From NCBI GenBank assembly GCA_021845645.1, contig JAJZVM010000062.1, forward strand, positions 1 to 22,128: a stretch of 22,128 nt of DNA, given 5' to 3'. The translations under genes were made by a program, and so were the position numbers. Below are positions 7,306-15,450 of the stretch, piece by piece (position 1 is the first letter of the stretch; each line of letters opens with the position of its first letter). This stretch comes from Bacillota bacterium. GTDB lineage: Bacteria > Bacillota_E > JAJZYS01 > JAJYTV01. Under the pieces are notes generated by a model, which was not told where the DNA came from, did not search any database, and saw only the letters and a program-made list of their open reading frames with translations.

Positions 7306-8994
7306 GTGCCGAGACATCTATCGCGGCGCGGAAGGCATCGCGCGCCACTGAGGGTCGCGGTTCCTATGGTGCTGGCACTTGGTGGGCTGGCCCTCTTGTT
7401 GCGCCCGATCCTCGCGTCAGCGAACACCGTCTCGCTCAATTCAGCATTGCCCGGGGAAGTGGCGCACCTCCTCCCGCAGGGCGTCACGATCCTGCGTTCC
7501 CGGACACTTCCGCTTGTCGTCGCGCTCGCTGCCGGCTATGAGCCCCAAGCGGCGCTGATGGACGCGAGCGTCAAGGGAGCGCCGCCTCGCGTCTACCCCC
7601 TGTCCCTCGCCTGGAGTGGCGGCAGGCTTGGCTCTGTGCTCATCGGCAAGCCGCGTGCCGCCGCGGGCTCCGCGGATTACGGGCTCGGCGCATCGGATGG
7701 GTATGCATACTACGCCACGGCGGTTGGGCGTCAGTTTCAGACCGTCACACTGACCAGAGGCGGTACGCAGGACTGGCTTTTCGCTTTGGGTGACCCCGCT
7801 GAGGAAGTGCGGCTGACACCGGGGAAGAACGCTCTGCAGGTTGCCTACCTCGTGGGACGCCAATGGCGGCAGGGCGTCATAAGCCTTGGTCAAGCCGGCC
7901 CCCGCAGCGCGTCCAAAGCCTTGCGAGCCGTCGAAACCAGCACCGCGAGCGGGAACTCTGTGTTCATACGCCTGGTCGAAAGTGTTCGGCAGCATTTGGG
8001 CAGCGGCATCGTAGCCGCGATCGAGGACCTCTACTACAATCTTGCGGACAGCGCGCAGCGCATCGTCTTCCACTTGAGCGGACAGCGTGCCGGCACTCCG
8101 ACCCTGGCGGCCTTGCCTGGCAAGCCTGCCGGCCACTCGGAGGCCGTCCCCGACCTGCCGAAAAACATCACTCTGCCCGCAGGCTGGCCGGCCGCCGCTG
8201 GAGAGGGAGTCTGGCACGGCGTCGGGCCCCTCGTCCACGGTCACCCCGCGATGGAGGAGACGTTCCTGCACCCTGATCCCCAGCGGCCCTGGGCGACTTC
8301 CTACCTCGTGTGGATCGACCCACGTCTGCTCACGGTGCACTACCAGACAGGTCTCCACGAGCCTGTTGCGGCTTCAGGCGTTCATGGCCCCGGCCTTCTG
8401 CCGACCGATCCGGCCGAACTGCGCCACGTGGTCGCGGCCTTCAACTCGGGTTTCAAGACAGGCGCAACGCCCTTCGGCGCGATGCTGGACGGCGAACTGC
8501 TCGACCCGCCCGTCAACGGCGTAGCGACATTCGCCATCTACCGAGGCGGCAGAGTCGCCCTTGGCGCGTGGGGAAGTGCTTCGGTGCCCCGCAAGGGCAT
8601 CGTCTCGTTCCGGCAGAACCTGCCGCTGATCGAGGCGGGCGGCGTCGCCAGCCCGTTGCTCGGCGACCCGAGCGCTTGGGGTGTCGTCGTGGGAAACTCC
8701 ACCTATGTTTGGCGCTCCGGCCTCGGCATCACACCCGCTGGCGATCTGATCTACGTGGCGGGCAATCCACTTTCCGCCTATACGCTCGCGAACACCTTCG
8801 TTGCGGCCGGTGCGGTGCGGGCCATGCAGCTCGACATCAATGCCTACTGGGCGACGTTCAACTTCTACAGGTGGGTTGGCCGGAACAGTTCGGGCCATCT
8901 CGTCGGCACCAAGCTCACCCCCGCGATCGAGCGGTCGGCAGACCGCTACCTTACGCCAGACACCCGCGACTTCTTCTACCTTACGCTGCCATGA
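7306..8994 (+). CDS. Exported phosphodiester glycosidase-family protein (NAGPA domain)
   Basis: About 562 residues. The N-terminus is basic (RRGRHR) followed by a hydrophobic segment (VAVPMVLALGGLALLL) ending LASA, a signal peptide or membrane anchor. The C-terminal half (about 310-560) is a phosphodiester glycosidase/NAGPA-like domain: SYLVWIDPRLLTVHY, VVAAFNSGFKTG, VATFAIYRGGRVALGAWG, LIEAGG, WGVVVGN and AMQLDINAYWATFNFY. Family members cleave sugar phosphodiesters or act on surface glycopolymers; the substrate here is unknown. Residues about 40-300 match nothing I recognise. GTG 7306 and TTG 7303 are adjacent in-frame starts; GTG is preferred, with AAAGGCGGG upstream. It stands outside the membrane, so it is probably involved in wall or exopolysaccharide turnover. 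Confidence 0.85.
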   Translation: MPRHLSRRGRHRAPLRVAVPMVLALGGLALLLRPILASANTVSLNSALPGEVAHLLPQGVTILRSRTLPLVVALAAGYEPQAALMDASVKGAPPRVYPLSLAWSGGRLGSVLIGKPRAAAGSADYGLGASDGYAYYATAVGRQFQTVTLTRGGTQDWLFALGDPAEEVRLTPGKNALQVAYLVGRQWRQGVISLGQAGPRSASKALRAVETSTASGNSVFIRLVESVRQHLGSGIVAAIEDLYYNLADSAQRIVFHLSGQRAGTPTLAALPGKPAGHSEAVPDLPKNITLPAGWPAAAGEGVWHGVGPLVHGHPAMEETFLHPDPQRPWATSYLVWIDPRLLTVHYQTGLHEPVAASGVHGPGLLPTDPAELRHVVAAFNSGFKTGATPFGAMLDGELLDPPVNGVATFAIYRGGRVALGAWGSASVPRKGIVSFRQNLPLIEAGGVASPLLGDPSAWGVVVGNSTYVWRSGLGITPAGDLIYVAGNPLSAYTLANTFVAAGAVRAMQLDINAYWATFNFYRWVGRNSSGHLVGTKLTPAIERSADRYLTPDTRDFFYLTLP

Positions 8995-9314
8995 CGCGTC
9001 CAGGCAGGGAGGCGGCGCAGCCGTTGCCGCATGAGGCGGGACGGATGCTCGACTTCGCAGGCTGGGGACAGGCCGTGGTCAGCATGCGGAGGTGTTGCGG
9101 CCTGAACGGCAACGCTGTCTCGAGGCGGGTTTGGCGGGCTTGGGCATGCCGCGCGTCGGGTCGGGGCAGGTGAGCTGGATGCCGAAAGGGAAGATCGCCA
9201 CCCCTAGGGCTACGCGCGTGCACGTTCTGGCGATGCGGCCGGTGATGCTTTCGCTGCGGCTTTTGCCCGAGTTTGCATTCAACCGCCTGGACATCTAGGG
9301 AGGAGACGACGGGC
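8995..9314. other. 320-base gap without a convincing gene
   Basis: An ATG at 8991 overlaps the preceding stop (ATGA) and opens a 60-codon frame to 9173, and another frame runs 9092-9298, but neither resembles a protein family and neither has a good start signal of its own. The stretch GGGAGGAG near 9298-9305 is the ribosome site of the next gene. Confidence 0.35.
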
Positions 9315-9869
9315 ATGGCCTACCCCATCCCCGGCATCGCCCGGCAAGCGACGCAGCCAGCGCCCGCTTTGGCGCTTTGGCGCCTGAGGCGGCCCAGGCA
9401 GTGGGTCAAGAACCTGCTCGTCTTTGCCCCGCTGATCTTCGCCGAGGACTTTCTCCACCTCTCGACATGGCCCCCGACCATATACGCGTTCGCGGCGTTC
9501 TGCCTGCCGTCGAGCGCCATCTATACCGCGAACGACTGGCACGACAGGGAGGAGGACGGACGCCACCCAAAGAAGCGCTCGCGCCCGCTCGCAAGCGGAC
9601 AGGCGTCCCTCAGGGCGGCCGCTTGGCTGCCGGGCCTGCTGCTTGCCCTGGGCCTTGCGCTCGCCTACCCCAGCAGCCCGACTGTCATGCTGACGATCCC
9701 TTTCGTCATCTACGGCCTCTTCCGCTACCTCTACCTGCTGAGCGCGAACGACCGTGCCGAAAATCCGGACGAGCTGCTCGTCGCCGATTGGCCGACGCTC
9801 CTCAATCTTGGTCTTTGGGGGATCACTGTCGTCATCATGTTCGTCCTTGATCGGCAGGGGATGCTGTGA
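9315..9869 (+). CDS. UbiA-family prenyltransferase (decaprenyl-phosphate phosphoribosyltransferase-like), internally shortened
   Basis: A 184-residue membrane protein. Its N-terminal half is typical of decaprenyl-phosphate phosphoribosyltransferase: LRRPRQWVKNLLVFAPL (24-40) and NDWHDREEDGRHP (73-85), the first Asp-rich motif, followed by KKRSRPLASG. Its C-terminal part, LTIPFVIYGLFRYLYLL (126-142) then NPDELLVAD, matches the end of the same family. Between them, where the family (about 290 residues) has roughly 100 more residues including the second Asp-rich motif, there is only a short junction near 116-125. The frame is kept. Such a protein should lack part of the active site and several helices. 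GGGAGGAG lies upstream of the ATG at 9315. It overlaps yqeG (GTGA). It may be an inactive remnant that persists or a divergent membrane protein. Confidence 0.82.
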   Translation: MAYPIPGIARQATQPAPALALWRLRRPRQWVKNLLVFAPLIFAEDFLHLSTWPPTIYAFAAFCLPSSAIYTANDWHDREEDGRHPKKRSRPLASGQASLRAAAWLPGLLLALGLALAYPSSPTVMLTIPFVIYGLFRYLYLLSANDRAENPDELLVADWPTLLNLGLWGITVVIMFVLDRQGML

Positions 9870-10357
9870 GGCCCATCCAGGCGGTTCGCGGGATCCAAGA
9901 CCTGCCGCTCGAACAACTCCGGGGTGCGGGTGTCGTCGGCTTCATACTCGACCTTGACAACACGCTCGTTCCGCCAGGCAGCGACGAGGTGCCAGGCGAG
10001 ACGCGGCGCTTCCTCGCAGACCTTCGTCGTCTGGGCCTCCTTTCGGTCATCGTTTCGAACGCCCGCAGCGAGCGCGCTGATCGGATGGGCCAAGCGCTGG
10101 GCCTGCCTGTCGTGAGCCGGGCGCGGAAACCTTTCGGCCGCGGCTACCGCAGGGCCCTCGGGCTCATGCGGCTGCCCGCAGCCAAGGTGGTTGCGGTCGG
10201 CGACCAGCTTCTCACGGATGGCGCCGGCGCATGGCGACAAGGCATACCCCTATATCTTGTCGATCCCCTGTCGCACAGGGAAGCGTTCCTGCCCAGACTT
10301 GCCAGGCCCTTCGACCGCGTCCTGCGCCGCCTCCTGTTCGGGCGCCGGGAGGTCTAG
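9866..10357 (+). CDS. yqeG: YqeG-family HAD phosphatase (subclass IIIA)
   Basis: A 163-residue cytosolic HAD phosphatase. The nucleophile motif is FILDLDNTLVP with Asp29 and Asp31; motif II is IVSNA; the lysine motif is RARKPFGRGYRRAL; motif IV is VAVGDQLLTD. Length and motif spacing fit YqeG of Bacillota and its cyanobacterial relatives. The physiological substrate of the family is not firmly known; phosphatidylglycerophosphate phosphatase activity is known for relatives in plants, yeast and cyanobacteria. The GTG start overlaps the stop of the UbiA-like gene, with GGCAGGGG before it, so the two are coupled. The UbiA/HAD pairing hints at membrane-lipid or lipid-linked sugar metabolism, but that is an inference. 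Confidence 0.92.
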   Translation: MRPIQAVRGIQDLPLEQLRGAGVVGFILDLDNTLVPPGSDEVPGETRRFLADLRRLGLLSVIVSNARSERADRMGQALGLPVVSRARKPFGRGYRRALGLMRLPAAKVVAVGDQLLTDGAGAWRQGIPLYLVDPLSHREAFLPRLARPFDRVLRRLLFGRREV

Positions 10358-10374
10358 AGGCGGCGCAAAGCCTC
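10357..10374. terminator. Short inverted repeat between convergent genes
   Basis: GAGGC and GCCTC (10357-10361, 10370-10374) flank an 8-base loop between the convergent yqeG and methyltransferase genes. The stem is short and has no T-run. Confidence 0.25.
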
Positions 10375-11179
10375 AGGCGGAAGCGCTCGCGAGGAAGAGC
10401 GGCAGCACGAGGCAGAGTCGGCCCGCGGCGGCGCGTGCTGCCTGCTCCTTGAGCCATGCGTCCACCTGGGACGGGGTCGCCATCCCCGCCGTGACCGCGG
10501 CTTTGGCTGCAGCCTCGAGCATTGGCTCCGCCTGGGGGTAGTCGGTGAGAATGTGCGTATGCACCGTGACATGGACATCGGCAAAGCCGACGTCGCGCAT
10601 GAGGGCGTAGAACCGCCTGCCGATCAACGGGGACGCCACCGTCCCGGCCATCGCCTGCTTGAAGGCACTGGTCAGTCGGACGTCGTCCGCGTCGACGGCC
10701 CATAGCTCGTAATCCATGTCGAGAAGGGCGATACGGCCGCCGGGCCGCAGTACCCGCCTCGCCTCCCGCAAAGCCGCCAAGGGATCATGCAGGTGTTCGT
10801 AGACGCGCTCCGCGCGGTAACCGTCCTGGCTGTGGTCCGGGAAAGGGAGCGACGCGGCGGCAGCCTGGCAGAACTCGGCCTGCGGCACCTTTAACCTGGC
10901 GTGCTCGACCATGCTGCGGCTGGCGTCGACGCCGACGGCCGCGATGCCACGTTGCCGCAACAGATCCACCGCCGTCCCCGGGCCGCACCCGACTTCGATC
11001 ATGGCCTGGCCTGCGGCAAGGCCTAGACGGGCGAAGGATTCCTCACGCATGGTCTGCAGCCAGGGAAGCTGTTCCACGCGTTCGAGAAACGCGATGAAGT
11101 GCCGGGGATCAGCCGCCGCATCGATGTCGCTGAACTGGTGGATGTCCACCGAGTTGCCGTCGCCGGTGGCGTCGAGCAA
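10373..11179 (-). CDS. Class I SAM-dependent methyltransferase
   Basis: A 268-residue protein with the Rossmann-type methyltransferase fold. Motif I is IEVGCGPGT (61-69), the acidic end of strand 2 is VGVDASRSM (82-90), motif IV region ASLPFPDHSQDGYRAERV, then LREARRVLRPGGRIALLDMDY, typical of the Methyltransf_11/UbiE-like group. The substrate cannot be told from sequence. The TTG start at 11179 lies six bases after the tag stop and is preceded by GCGAGGT at good spacing inside the end of tag; a GTG eleven codons further in is an alternative. Two genes in one operon with tag. Confidence 0.88.
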   Translation of the reverse strand: MLDATGDGNSVDIHQFSDIDAAADPRHFIAFLERVEQLPWLQTMREESFARLGLAAGQAMIEVGCGPGTAVDLLRQRGIAAVGVDASRSMVEHARLKVPQAEFCQAAAASLPFPDHSQDGYRAERVYEHLHDPLAALREARRVLRPGGRIALLDMDYELWAVDADDVRLTSAFKQAMAGTVASPLIGRRFYALMRDVGFADVHVTVHTHILTDYPQAEPMLEAAAKAAVTAGMATPSQVDAWLKEQAARAAAGRLCLVLPLFLASASA

Positions 11180-11184
11180 AGGAG

Positions 11185-11769
11185 CTACCTCGCTTTCTTC
11201 CCGTATGCTGCGAGTTCGTCATGGCGGAAGCACTCGACGACATGGTCCATCACCATGCCGGTCGCTTGCATGAAGCTGTAGCAGATTGTCGGGCCGACGA
11301 AGCTGAAACCGTCCTGGCGCAGAGTTCGGCTCATCGCTTTCGCCTCGTCGCTCTCGGCGGGCAACTCCGCGAGGGCGCGCCAGCGGTTCACCCGCGGCCG
11401 ACCGTCGACGAAGCGCCAGAGGTAATCCGAGAGCGATCCCGTCCTCTCCTGGATCGCAAGCACCTGTCGGGCGTTGACGATCGCCGAGCGGACCTTTAGG
11501 CGGTTGCGCACGATGCCGGGATCTGCCAGCAGGCGTGCGACGTCCCTGTCCGTGAACCCTGCCACCAGCTCCGGCGCGAAACCCGCGAAAGCCCGCCGGT
11601 AGTGTTCCCGGCGGTGCAGGATGGTGCGCCAGCTGAGGCCGGCCTGCGCACCCTCCAGACAGAGGTATTCGAACAGCAGCCTGTCGCTATGCACCGGCAC
11701 GCCCCACTCGCTGTCGTGGTAGGCGACGTAGAGCGGGTCGTCCTCAGGTACCCAGGCGCATCGCGTCAA
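11185..11769 (-). CDS. tag: DNA-3-methyladenine glycosylase I
   Basis: A 194-residue base-excision repair enzyme that removes 3-methyladenine from alkylated DNA. The zinc ligands of E. coli Tag map to Cys4 (RCAW), His18 (AYHDSEWG), His176 and Cys180 (DHVVEC). The active-site glutamate is Glu39 in LCLEGAQAGLSW. Length matches the family. The start is TTG 11769 with GGGGGAG six bases upstream; no ATG or GTG in frame fits the conserved N-terminus. The methyltransferase gene follows within the same transcript. Confidence 0.96.
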   Translation of the reverse strand: MTRCAWVPEDDPLYVAYHDSEWGVPVHSDRLLFEYLCLEGAQAGLSWRTILHRREHYRRAFAGFAPELVAGFTDRDVARLLADPGIVRNRLKVRSAIVNARQVLAIQERTGSLSDYLWRFVDGRPRVNRWRALAELPAESDEAKAMSRTLRQDGFSFVGPTICYSFMQATGMVMDHVVECFRHDELAAYGKKAR

Positions 11770-12299
11770 AATGGACTCCCCCGGGAACTCAAATTCGTAC
11801 CATTTTGCCGTTTACCTGCGCAAAGCGGCAGGCACCGGGCCGGATCCCGGCGGGCGCCGAGCTCTCGCGTCCCAGGGGAACTCGGCGCCTCCAGGCATGC
11901 GGTGCGACCGATCCGGTCATAAGCTTCAGCAGTCCGGGCGGGTCCGGCGTCCGGGCAAGCCGAAGTCCCGCGTAAGGTTGCCGAGTTCGGGGCGATGGAC
12001 GCGTGCCATCCGCCCTGAAGCACAGTGAGGCGCGCGCGGCGCCCCAAGGCGCCGCGCGCTGCGATGGCGGGTACGATGCCAGGGCTGGCCGTGGTGGCCA
12101 CCGGACCGGACGCGACGGCGATGCGTCCCGTCCGCTTCTCACCGCCTCTGCCAACCAAGTCGCGTGGAGCGGGACCTGCTGCATCAAGCGGGAGGGTCCG
12201 GCGGGAAGGCTGCCCAAAGCAAGTTGAAGATAGCGCCGGAGCAGGGACCGCGCATCGTCCGTAAGCCCTTTTTCGCGGCCGCTGGGCCCCGTCCCGATG
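11770..12299. other. 530-base intergenic region between tag and tadC
   Basis: No supported gene. It should carry the tag promoter on the minus strand and the end of the tadC transcript. The notable content is the strong hairpin at 12032-12059. Frames on both strands look like chance frames. No tRNA or repeat array was recognised. Confidence 0.45.
12032..12059. terminator. Perfect 12-bp inverted repeat
   Basis: GCGCGCGGCGCC and GGCGCCGCGCGC flank the loop CCAA. This is the strongest hairpin in the window and lies about 240 bases beyond the tadC stop and about 260 bases before the tag start. No T-run follows on either strand, so it may be a terminator of the secretion operon working without a U-tract, or a protein-binding or structural element. 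Confidence 0.45.
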
Positions 12300-12938
12300 T
12301 CAGAGAACGGACCGCCACAGTGACAGCAGCCAGGGAACCGCGATCAGCGCTACACCTTCCAGAAGGAGGATGCCGGCGAGCGTCGTGAAGACGTAAGGCA
12401 GGTAGGCCGCGGAACGGCGCAACTCCTTGCGCAGGTCGCCGAGCGCGCCCCGCCGGTAGCGCGCGACGGAATCCCCGAGCGGCAAGCCGAGCTGCGCGTC
12501 ACGGGACAGCAGGCCGACCAGCCGGTCCGTTTCCGGCGTCTCGAGCGCGATGCGGAGGGACTCGAGCGCAGCGGCGACGCTGGCTCCCCCACGCACCTGA
12601 CTTTGGAAGGCGGCCAGGACGGGCTCGAGCGGTCCTTCCGCCCAGAGCCCCGCGTAGTGCAGGGCCGAGTGCAGCGGCTGGCCCGCCGCAGCCGCCATGG
12701 CGAGATCGGTCAGTAGGCCTGGCACCGCCTTGCGGACCTGCTCCCGGGCCGCGCTGCGCCTGAACTGCCGTGCGATGACCCCGGCGATCAGGCGGATTGG
12801 GGCGGTGAGCGACGCAAGCACCAGGCCCCATGGCCCCAAGAGCCCGGCCAGGAGCCACAAGGGGAGGGCCCGTGTGGGCCGGCGGCCGAAGTGCCACAGC
12901 GCGACGGACAGCACAAGCCAGATGAAGCGCCCGCTCAC
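12300..12938 (-). CDS. tadC: TadC-like type II/IV secretion F-domain membrane protein
   Basis: A 212-residue inner-membrane platform protein of the GspF/TadC family, which works with TadB and the CpaF ATPase to assemble Flp-type pili. It has N-terminal hydrophobic segments (FIWLVLSVALWHF, LPLWLLAGLLGPWGLVLASL), a cytosolic helical domain with RKAVPGLLTDLAMAAAAGQPLHSALHYAG, DAQLGLPLGDSVARY and ELRRSAAYLPYVF, and a final membrane segment (GILLLEGVALIAVPWLLSL). The GTG start overlaps the TadB stop (GTGA). It is shorter than typical TadC (about 300 residues). It is the last gene of the minus-strand cluster. Confidence 0.8.
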   Translation of the reverse strand: MSGRFIWLVLSVALWHFGRRPTRALPLWLLAGLLGPWGLVLASLTAPIRLIAGVIARQFRRSAAREQVRKAVPGLLTDLAMAAAAGQPLHSALHYAGLWAEGPLEPVLAAFQSQVRGGASVAAALESLRIALETPETDRLVGLLSRDAQLGLPLGDSVARYRRGALGDLRKELRRSAAYLPYVFTTLAGILLLEGVALIAVPWLLSLWRSVL

Positions 12939-13642
12939 GGCAGAAGCGCCGCGGCAAGCAGCGGCACGCCACCTCCCGTCACGAGCCCTGCGCAGACGAG
13001 CCAGGGCAGGGCGGGGTCGCCACGCAAGGCCAGCCACAGCCCCAGGACGAGCAGCCCTGTCGCCATCAAGCTTGTGACGACGAAGTAGGGCAGGGTTTCA
13101 CCCTCGACGGCTGCCATCTCGCGCCGATCGTCGGCGGCATCTTCGAGCAGGACCGCGAGGTGACGGTCGAGCGGGGAGCCGGTGTGGCGGCTGAGGGCAA
13201 GAGCGCGTGCGAGGCGGACGAGCAGCGGGATGGCCGACTCCCGTCCCAGCCTTGCGAATGCCGCCTCGCTCGTACCGCCGCGCAGCCAGTCGGCGAGAGC
13301 GGCCTGCCAGAGCGGGCGGAGGCCTGCGTTGCACGCAGGCAGGGCGGCCAGAGCGCACAGCTCCGCACTGCCGTAGAGCGACGCCTGCTCGAACATCGCC
13401 TGGATGGGCTCCTCTGCAGCGGCTCGCAAGGCCTGCAGGCGACGGTGGGCGAGATACCGGCCGACGCCGGACTGCCAGAGTCCGACGGCCAGGCCCGCGG
13501 CGAGCGCGACGAGGGCGCCCGACGGACGTGCCGCCACGCTCGCCGCCACAGGGGGGAGCCAGCGCAGGAGCGCCTTCGGCCCACCTGTCGCGAGGCCGCT
13601 GGCAAGAGCGGCGGTTGCGGCCACCAGCCAAAGCGCCATCAT
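12935..13642 (-). CDS. tadB: TadB-like type II/IV secretion F-domain membrane protein
   Basis: A 235-residue membrane protein in the position of TadB, between cpaF and tadC. It has N-terminal membrane segments (MMALWLVAATAALASGL; SGALVALAAGLAVGLW), a cytosolic helical region with RLARALALSRHTGSPLDRHLAVLLED and EGETLPYFVVTSLMATGLLVLGLWLAL, and a C-terminal hydrophobic stretch. The pattern R-A-L-x(4)-H/R-x-G-S-P-L is what F-domain proteins show. The ATG at 13642 overlaps the cpaF stop (ATGA); two more in-frame starts (TTG 13648, ATG 13639) lie within three codons. Sequence identity to classical TadB looks low; the call rests on topology and gene order. Confidence 0.78.
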   Translation of the reverse strand: MMALWLVAATAALASGLATGGPKALLRWLPPVAASVAARPSGALVALAAGLAVGLWQSGVGRYLAHRRLQALRAAAEEPIQAMFEQASLYGSAELCALAALPACNAGLRPLWQAALADWLRGGTSEAAFARLGRESAIPLLVRLARALALSRHTGSPLDRHLAVLLEDAADDRREMAAVEGETLPYFVVTSLMATGLLVLGLWLALRGDPALPWLVCAGLVTGGGVPLLAAALLP

Positions 13643-14574
13643 GGCCAAACCTGTTGGCCGAGGCCGTCTTCGTACTGCAGGAGAGCCGTCGGCAGCCTGG
13701 CGCCGGCCGGGTTGCGCTCGAGGTGAACGATGCCGCCGATGAGCTGGCGCAGCCGCGACCGCATGAGGCGTGGCGGCAAGCTGCGCGCGGGGGCGGCCGC
13801 GAGCAGCAGGCGCTCGGTTACGTCGCGGGCGGAGGTGGCGTGGAGGGTTGTGATGCTGCCACGGTGGCCGGTATCGAGCGCCGCGAGCCAGGCAACCGCC
13901 TCGCGGCCGCGGATCTCGCCCACGATGATGCGGTCCGGGCGCATGTGCAGCGCGAGCCGAAGCAGGTCGTCGAGATCGATCGCGTAGAGACCGGCACGGT
14001 TCGGTGAGCGCGTCTCGAGCGCGACCACATGCGGATGAATGCGGCCGAGTTCGAGCTCTCGCGTCTCCTCAAGGGTGAGGACGCGCTCCGCCGGGTCGAT
14101 CGCCTCCGCCAGCAGGCGGACGAGCGACGTCTTGCCGGTACCCGCCGCACCCGATATCACGATGTTCCGTCGGCCACGCACCCAAGAGCGCAGGATGCGC
14201 AGGGGCCGGTCGTCGCCCGCCAAAGCCTCCAGCCACTGCCTCTCGAGGTCGATCCGCGACACCTTGCGGATCGTAAGCGTGGGCGCAGGCGTGAGCGGCG
14301 GCATGGTGGCGGTGAAGCGCACACCGTCGCCCAGCCTGCCGTCGGCGTAGGGGGAGGCCTGGGTCAGCTCGCGGCCGAGCGGCAGGAGCAGCCGTTCGAT
14401 CAGCTCCTGCAGAGCGCGCCGGTCGCCGAAGGAGGCCTGTTCTCTCGCGATCCGGCCCTGGCGCTCGACGAACACGCGGTCGAAGTCGAGCACCATGATC
14501 TCGCTGACCTGCTCGTCGCGGAATGCGGGCTCCAGGGGGCCGAGCCAGTAGCCAAGGTGCGTTTCAGCGGCCAT
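13639..14574 (-). CDS. cpaF: CpaF/TadA-type secretion ATPase
   Basis: A 311-residue hexameric traffic ATPase (VirB11/GspE family) that powers pilus assembly at the membrane. Walker A is GAAGTGKTS (142-150), Asp box LEETRELEL (168-176), Walker B IIVGEIRG (216-223), His box GHRGSITTLHA (236-246). The N-terminal domain includes EQVSEIMVLDFDRVFVE and DGRLGDGVRFTATMPP, typical of CpaF. It is shorter than many CpaF proteins (400 or more residues) because the N-terminal extension is missing. ATG 14574 has AGGAGG nine bases upstream and overlaps the TadZ-like gene by 11 bases. CpaF-type ATPases serve Tad pili; VirB11 relatives serve type IV secretion. The TadB/TadC neighbours favour the Tad role. Confidence 0.94.
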   Translation of the reverse strand: MAAETHLGYWLGPLEPAFRDEQVSEIMVLDFDRVFVERQGRIAREQASFGDRRALQELIERLLLPLGRELTQASPYADGRLGDGVRFTATMPPLTPAPTLTIRKVSRIDLERQWLEALAGDDRPLRILRSWVRGRRNIVISGAAGTGKTSLVRLLAEAIDPAERVLTLEETRELELGRIHPHVVALETRSPNRAGLYAIDLDDLLRLALHMRPDRIIVGEIRGREAVAWLAALDTGHRGSITTLHATSARDVTERLLLAAAPARSLPPRLMRSRLRQLIGGIVHLERNPAGARLPTALLQYEDGLGQQVWP

Positions 14575-15439
14575 CGCTCTGGGCCTCCTCGCGCCAGCGC
14601 CAGATCTGCGCTCCGTGGCGGGCCAACAGTGGCAGGCGAAGAGGCAGGCGGCCCGGCGGCACGCGAGTCACCCGGGCCCTGGGCGCAAGGCCTTGCAGCC
14701 AGCGTGTGTAGTCCGCCTCGTCCAGCGCGGCGGCCAGCACAATGTCGCTGGCCCTGGCCAGGGCGGCGATCAGGCCGCGGTCGGCAAGGTTCGCGCTGGC
14801 CCGCACGACGACGGCGGCGGAGGTCTGGGCCAGCTCGAGGCGGTCCACAAGCGGCTGCATGCCTGCCGTGAGCAGGAGTTCGGGCTGCGCCGGCGCCGGC
14901 ACAATCCTCAGGCGCCTTGGCCAGTGGGGCGGCTCAAGGGAACTGCCCTCGGCCATGTACTCCGAAAGGCAGGGCACGAGGTGCAGTCGCCGCGCGTAGA
15001 TCGGCTCCGTGGTGTCTGTCTCCACCAGCAGGGTCTCGCGGCCCCTGGCGAGGTGGAGGGCGACGGCCAGCGCGACAGCGGCGCCCTGGCGGGCATCGCC
15101 GGGCGCCACCACCGCCGCCAGCACTCTTTGCCCCTGACGATTCTCGCCGCGCAGTTCGGCCGCCAGATCGTCGATGGCCAGGTCCCCGCGGCTCGGAAAG
15201 CGACCACGCAGCCAGGCGATCTCCGCATCGGGGTGGATGACCTCTATCCTGCGCAGAGCCCGCTGCTCCTCGGCGGAACGGACCAGGCCAGGGTCGATCA
15301 CGATGCGCGGGAACGGCTCTTGCAGCATCCGGTCTTCCGTCTCGGCCAGCGAGAGCGTGAGGGGTTGCCCATAGACGGCCGCACCGCGCTCATGCAGTTG
15401 CAGCACCGTCTCAGGATGCAGGGCGTAGAGCGAGCGCAC
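14564..15439 (-). CDS. TadZ/CpaE-like protein with degenerate MinD-type ATPase fold
   Basis: A 291-residue protein. The GTG at 15439 is preceded by AATAGGAGGGATC, an ideal ribosome site. The N-terminal part (1-100) could be a receiver-like domain (RIVIDPGLVRSAEEQRALRRIEVIHP). The C-terminal part has the MinD/ParA layout: a strand and loop RVLAAVVAPGDARQGAAVALAVALHLA, then ETLLVETDTTEP. The Walker A positions that normally carry GK(G/T)GxGKT read APGDARQGAA (112-121), with neither lysine. TadZ/CpaE proteins place the Tad machine in the cell, and some lack ATPase residues. The position between the SAF-domain gene and cpaF supports this. Family call by context and fold, not by strong motifs. Confidence 0.7.
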   Translation of the reverse strand: MRSLYALHPETVLQLHERGAAVYGQPLTLSLAETEDRMLQEPFPRIVIDPGLVRSAEEQRALRRIEVIHPDAEIAWLRGRFPSRGDLAIDDLAAELRGENRQGQRVLAAVVAPGDARQGAAVALAVALHLARGRETLLVETDTTEPIYARRLHLVPCLSEYMAEGSSLEPPHWPRRLRIVPAPAQPELLLTAGMQPLVDRLELAQTSAAVVVRASANLADRGLIAALARASDIVLAAALDEADYTRWLQGLAPRARVTRVPPGRLPLRLPLLARHGAQIWRWREEAQSDGR

Positions 15440-15450
15440 GGCGATCCCTC

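Noticed and set aside
11770..12299. tRNA gene or CRISPR array in the largest gap
   Set aside because: No T-loop consensus, no cloverleaf and no direct repeats were found on reading both strands.
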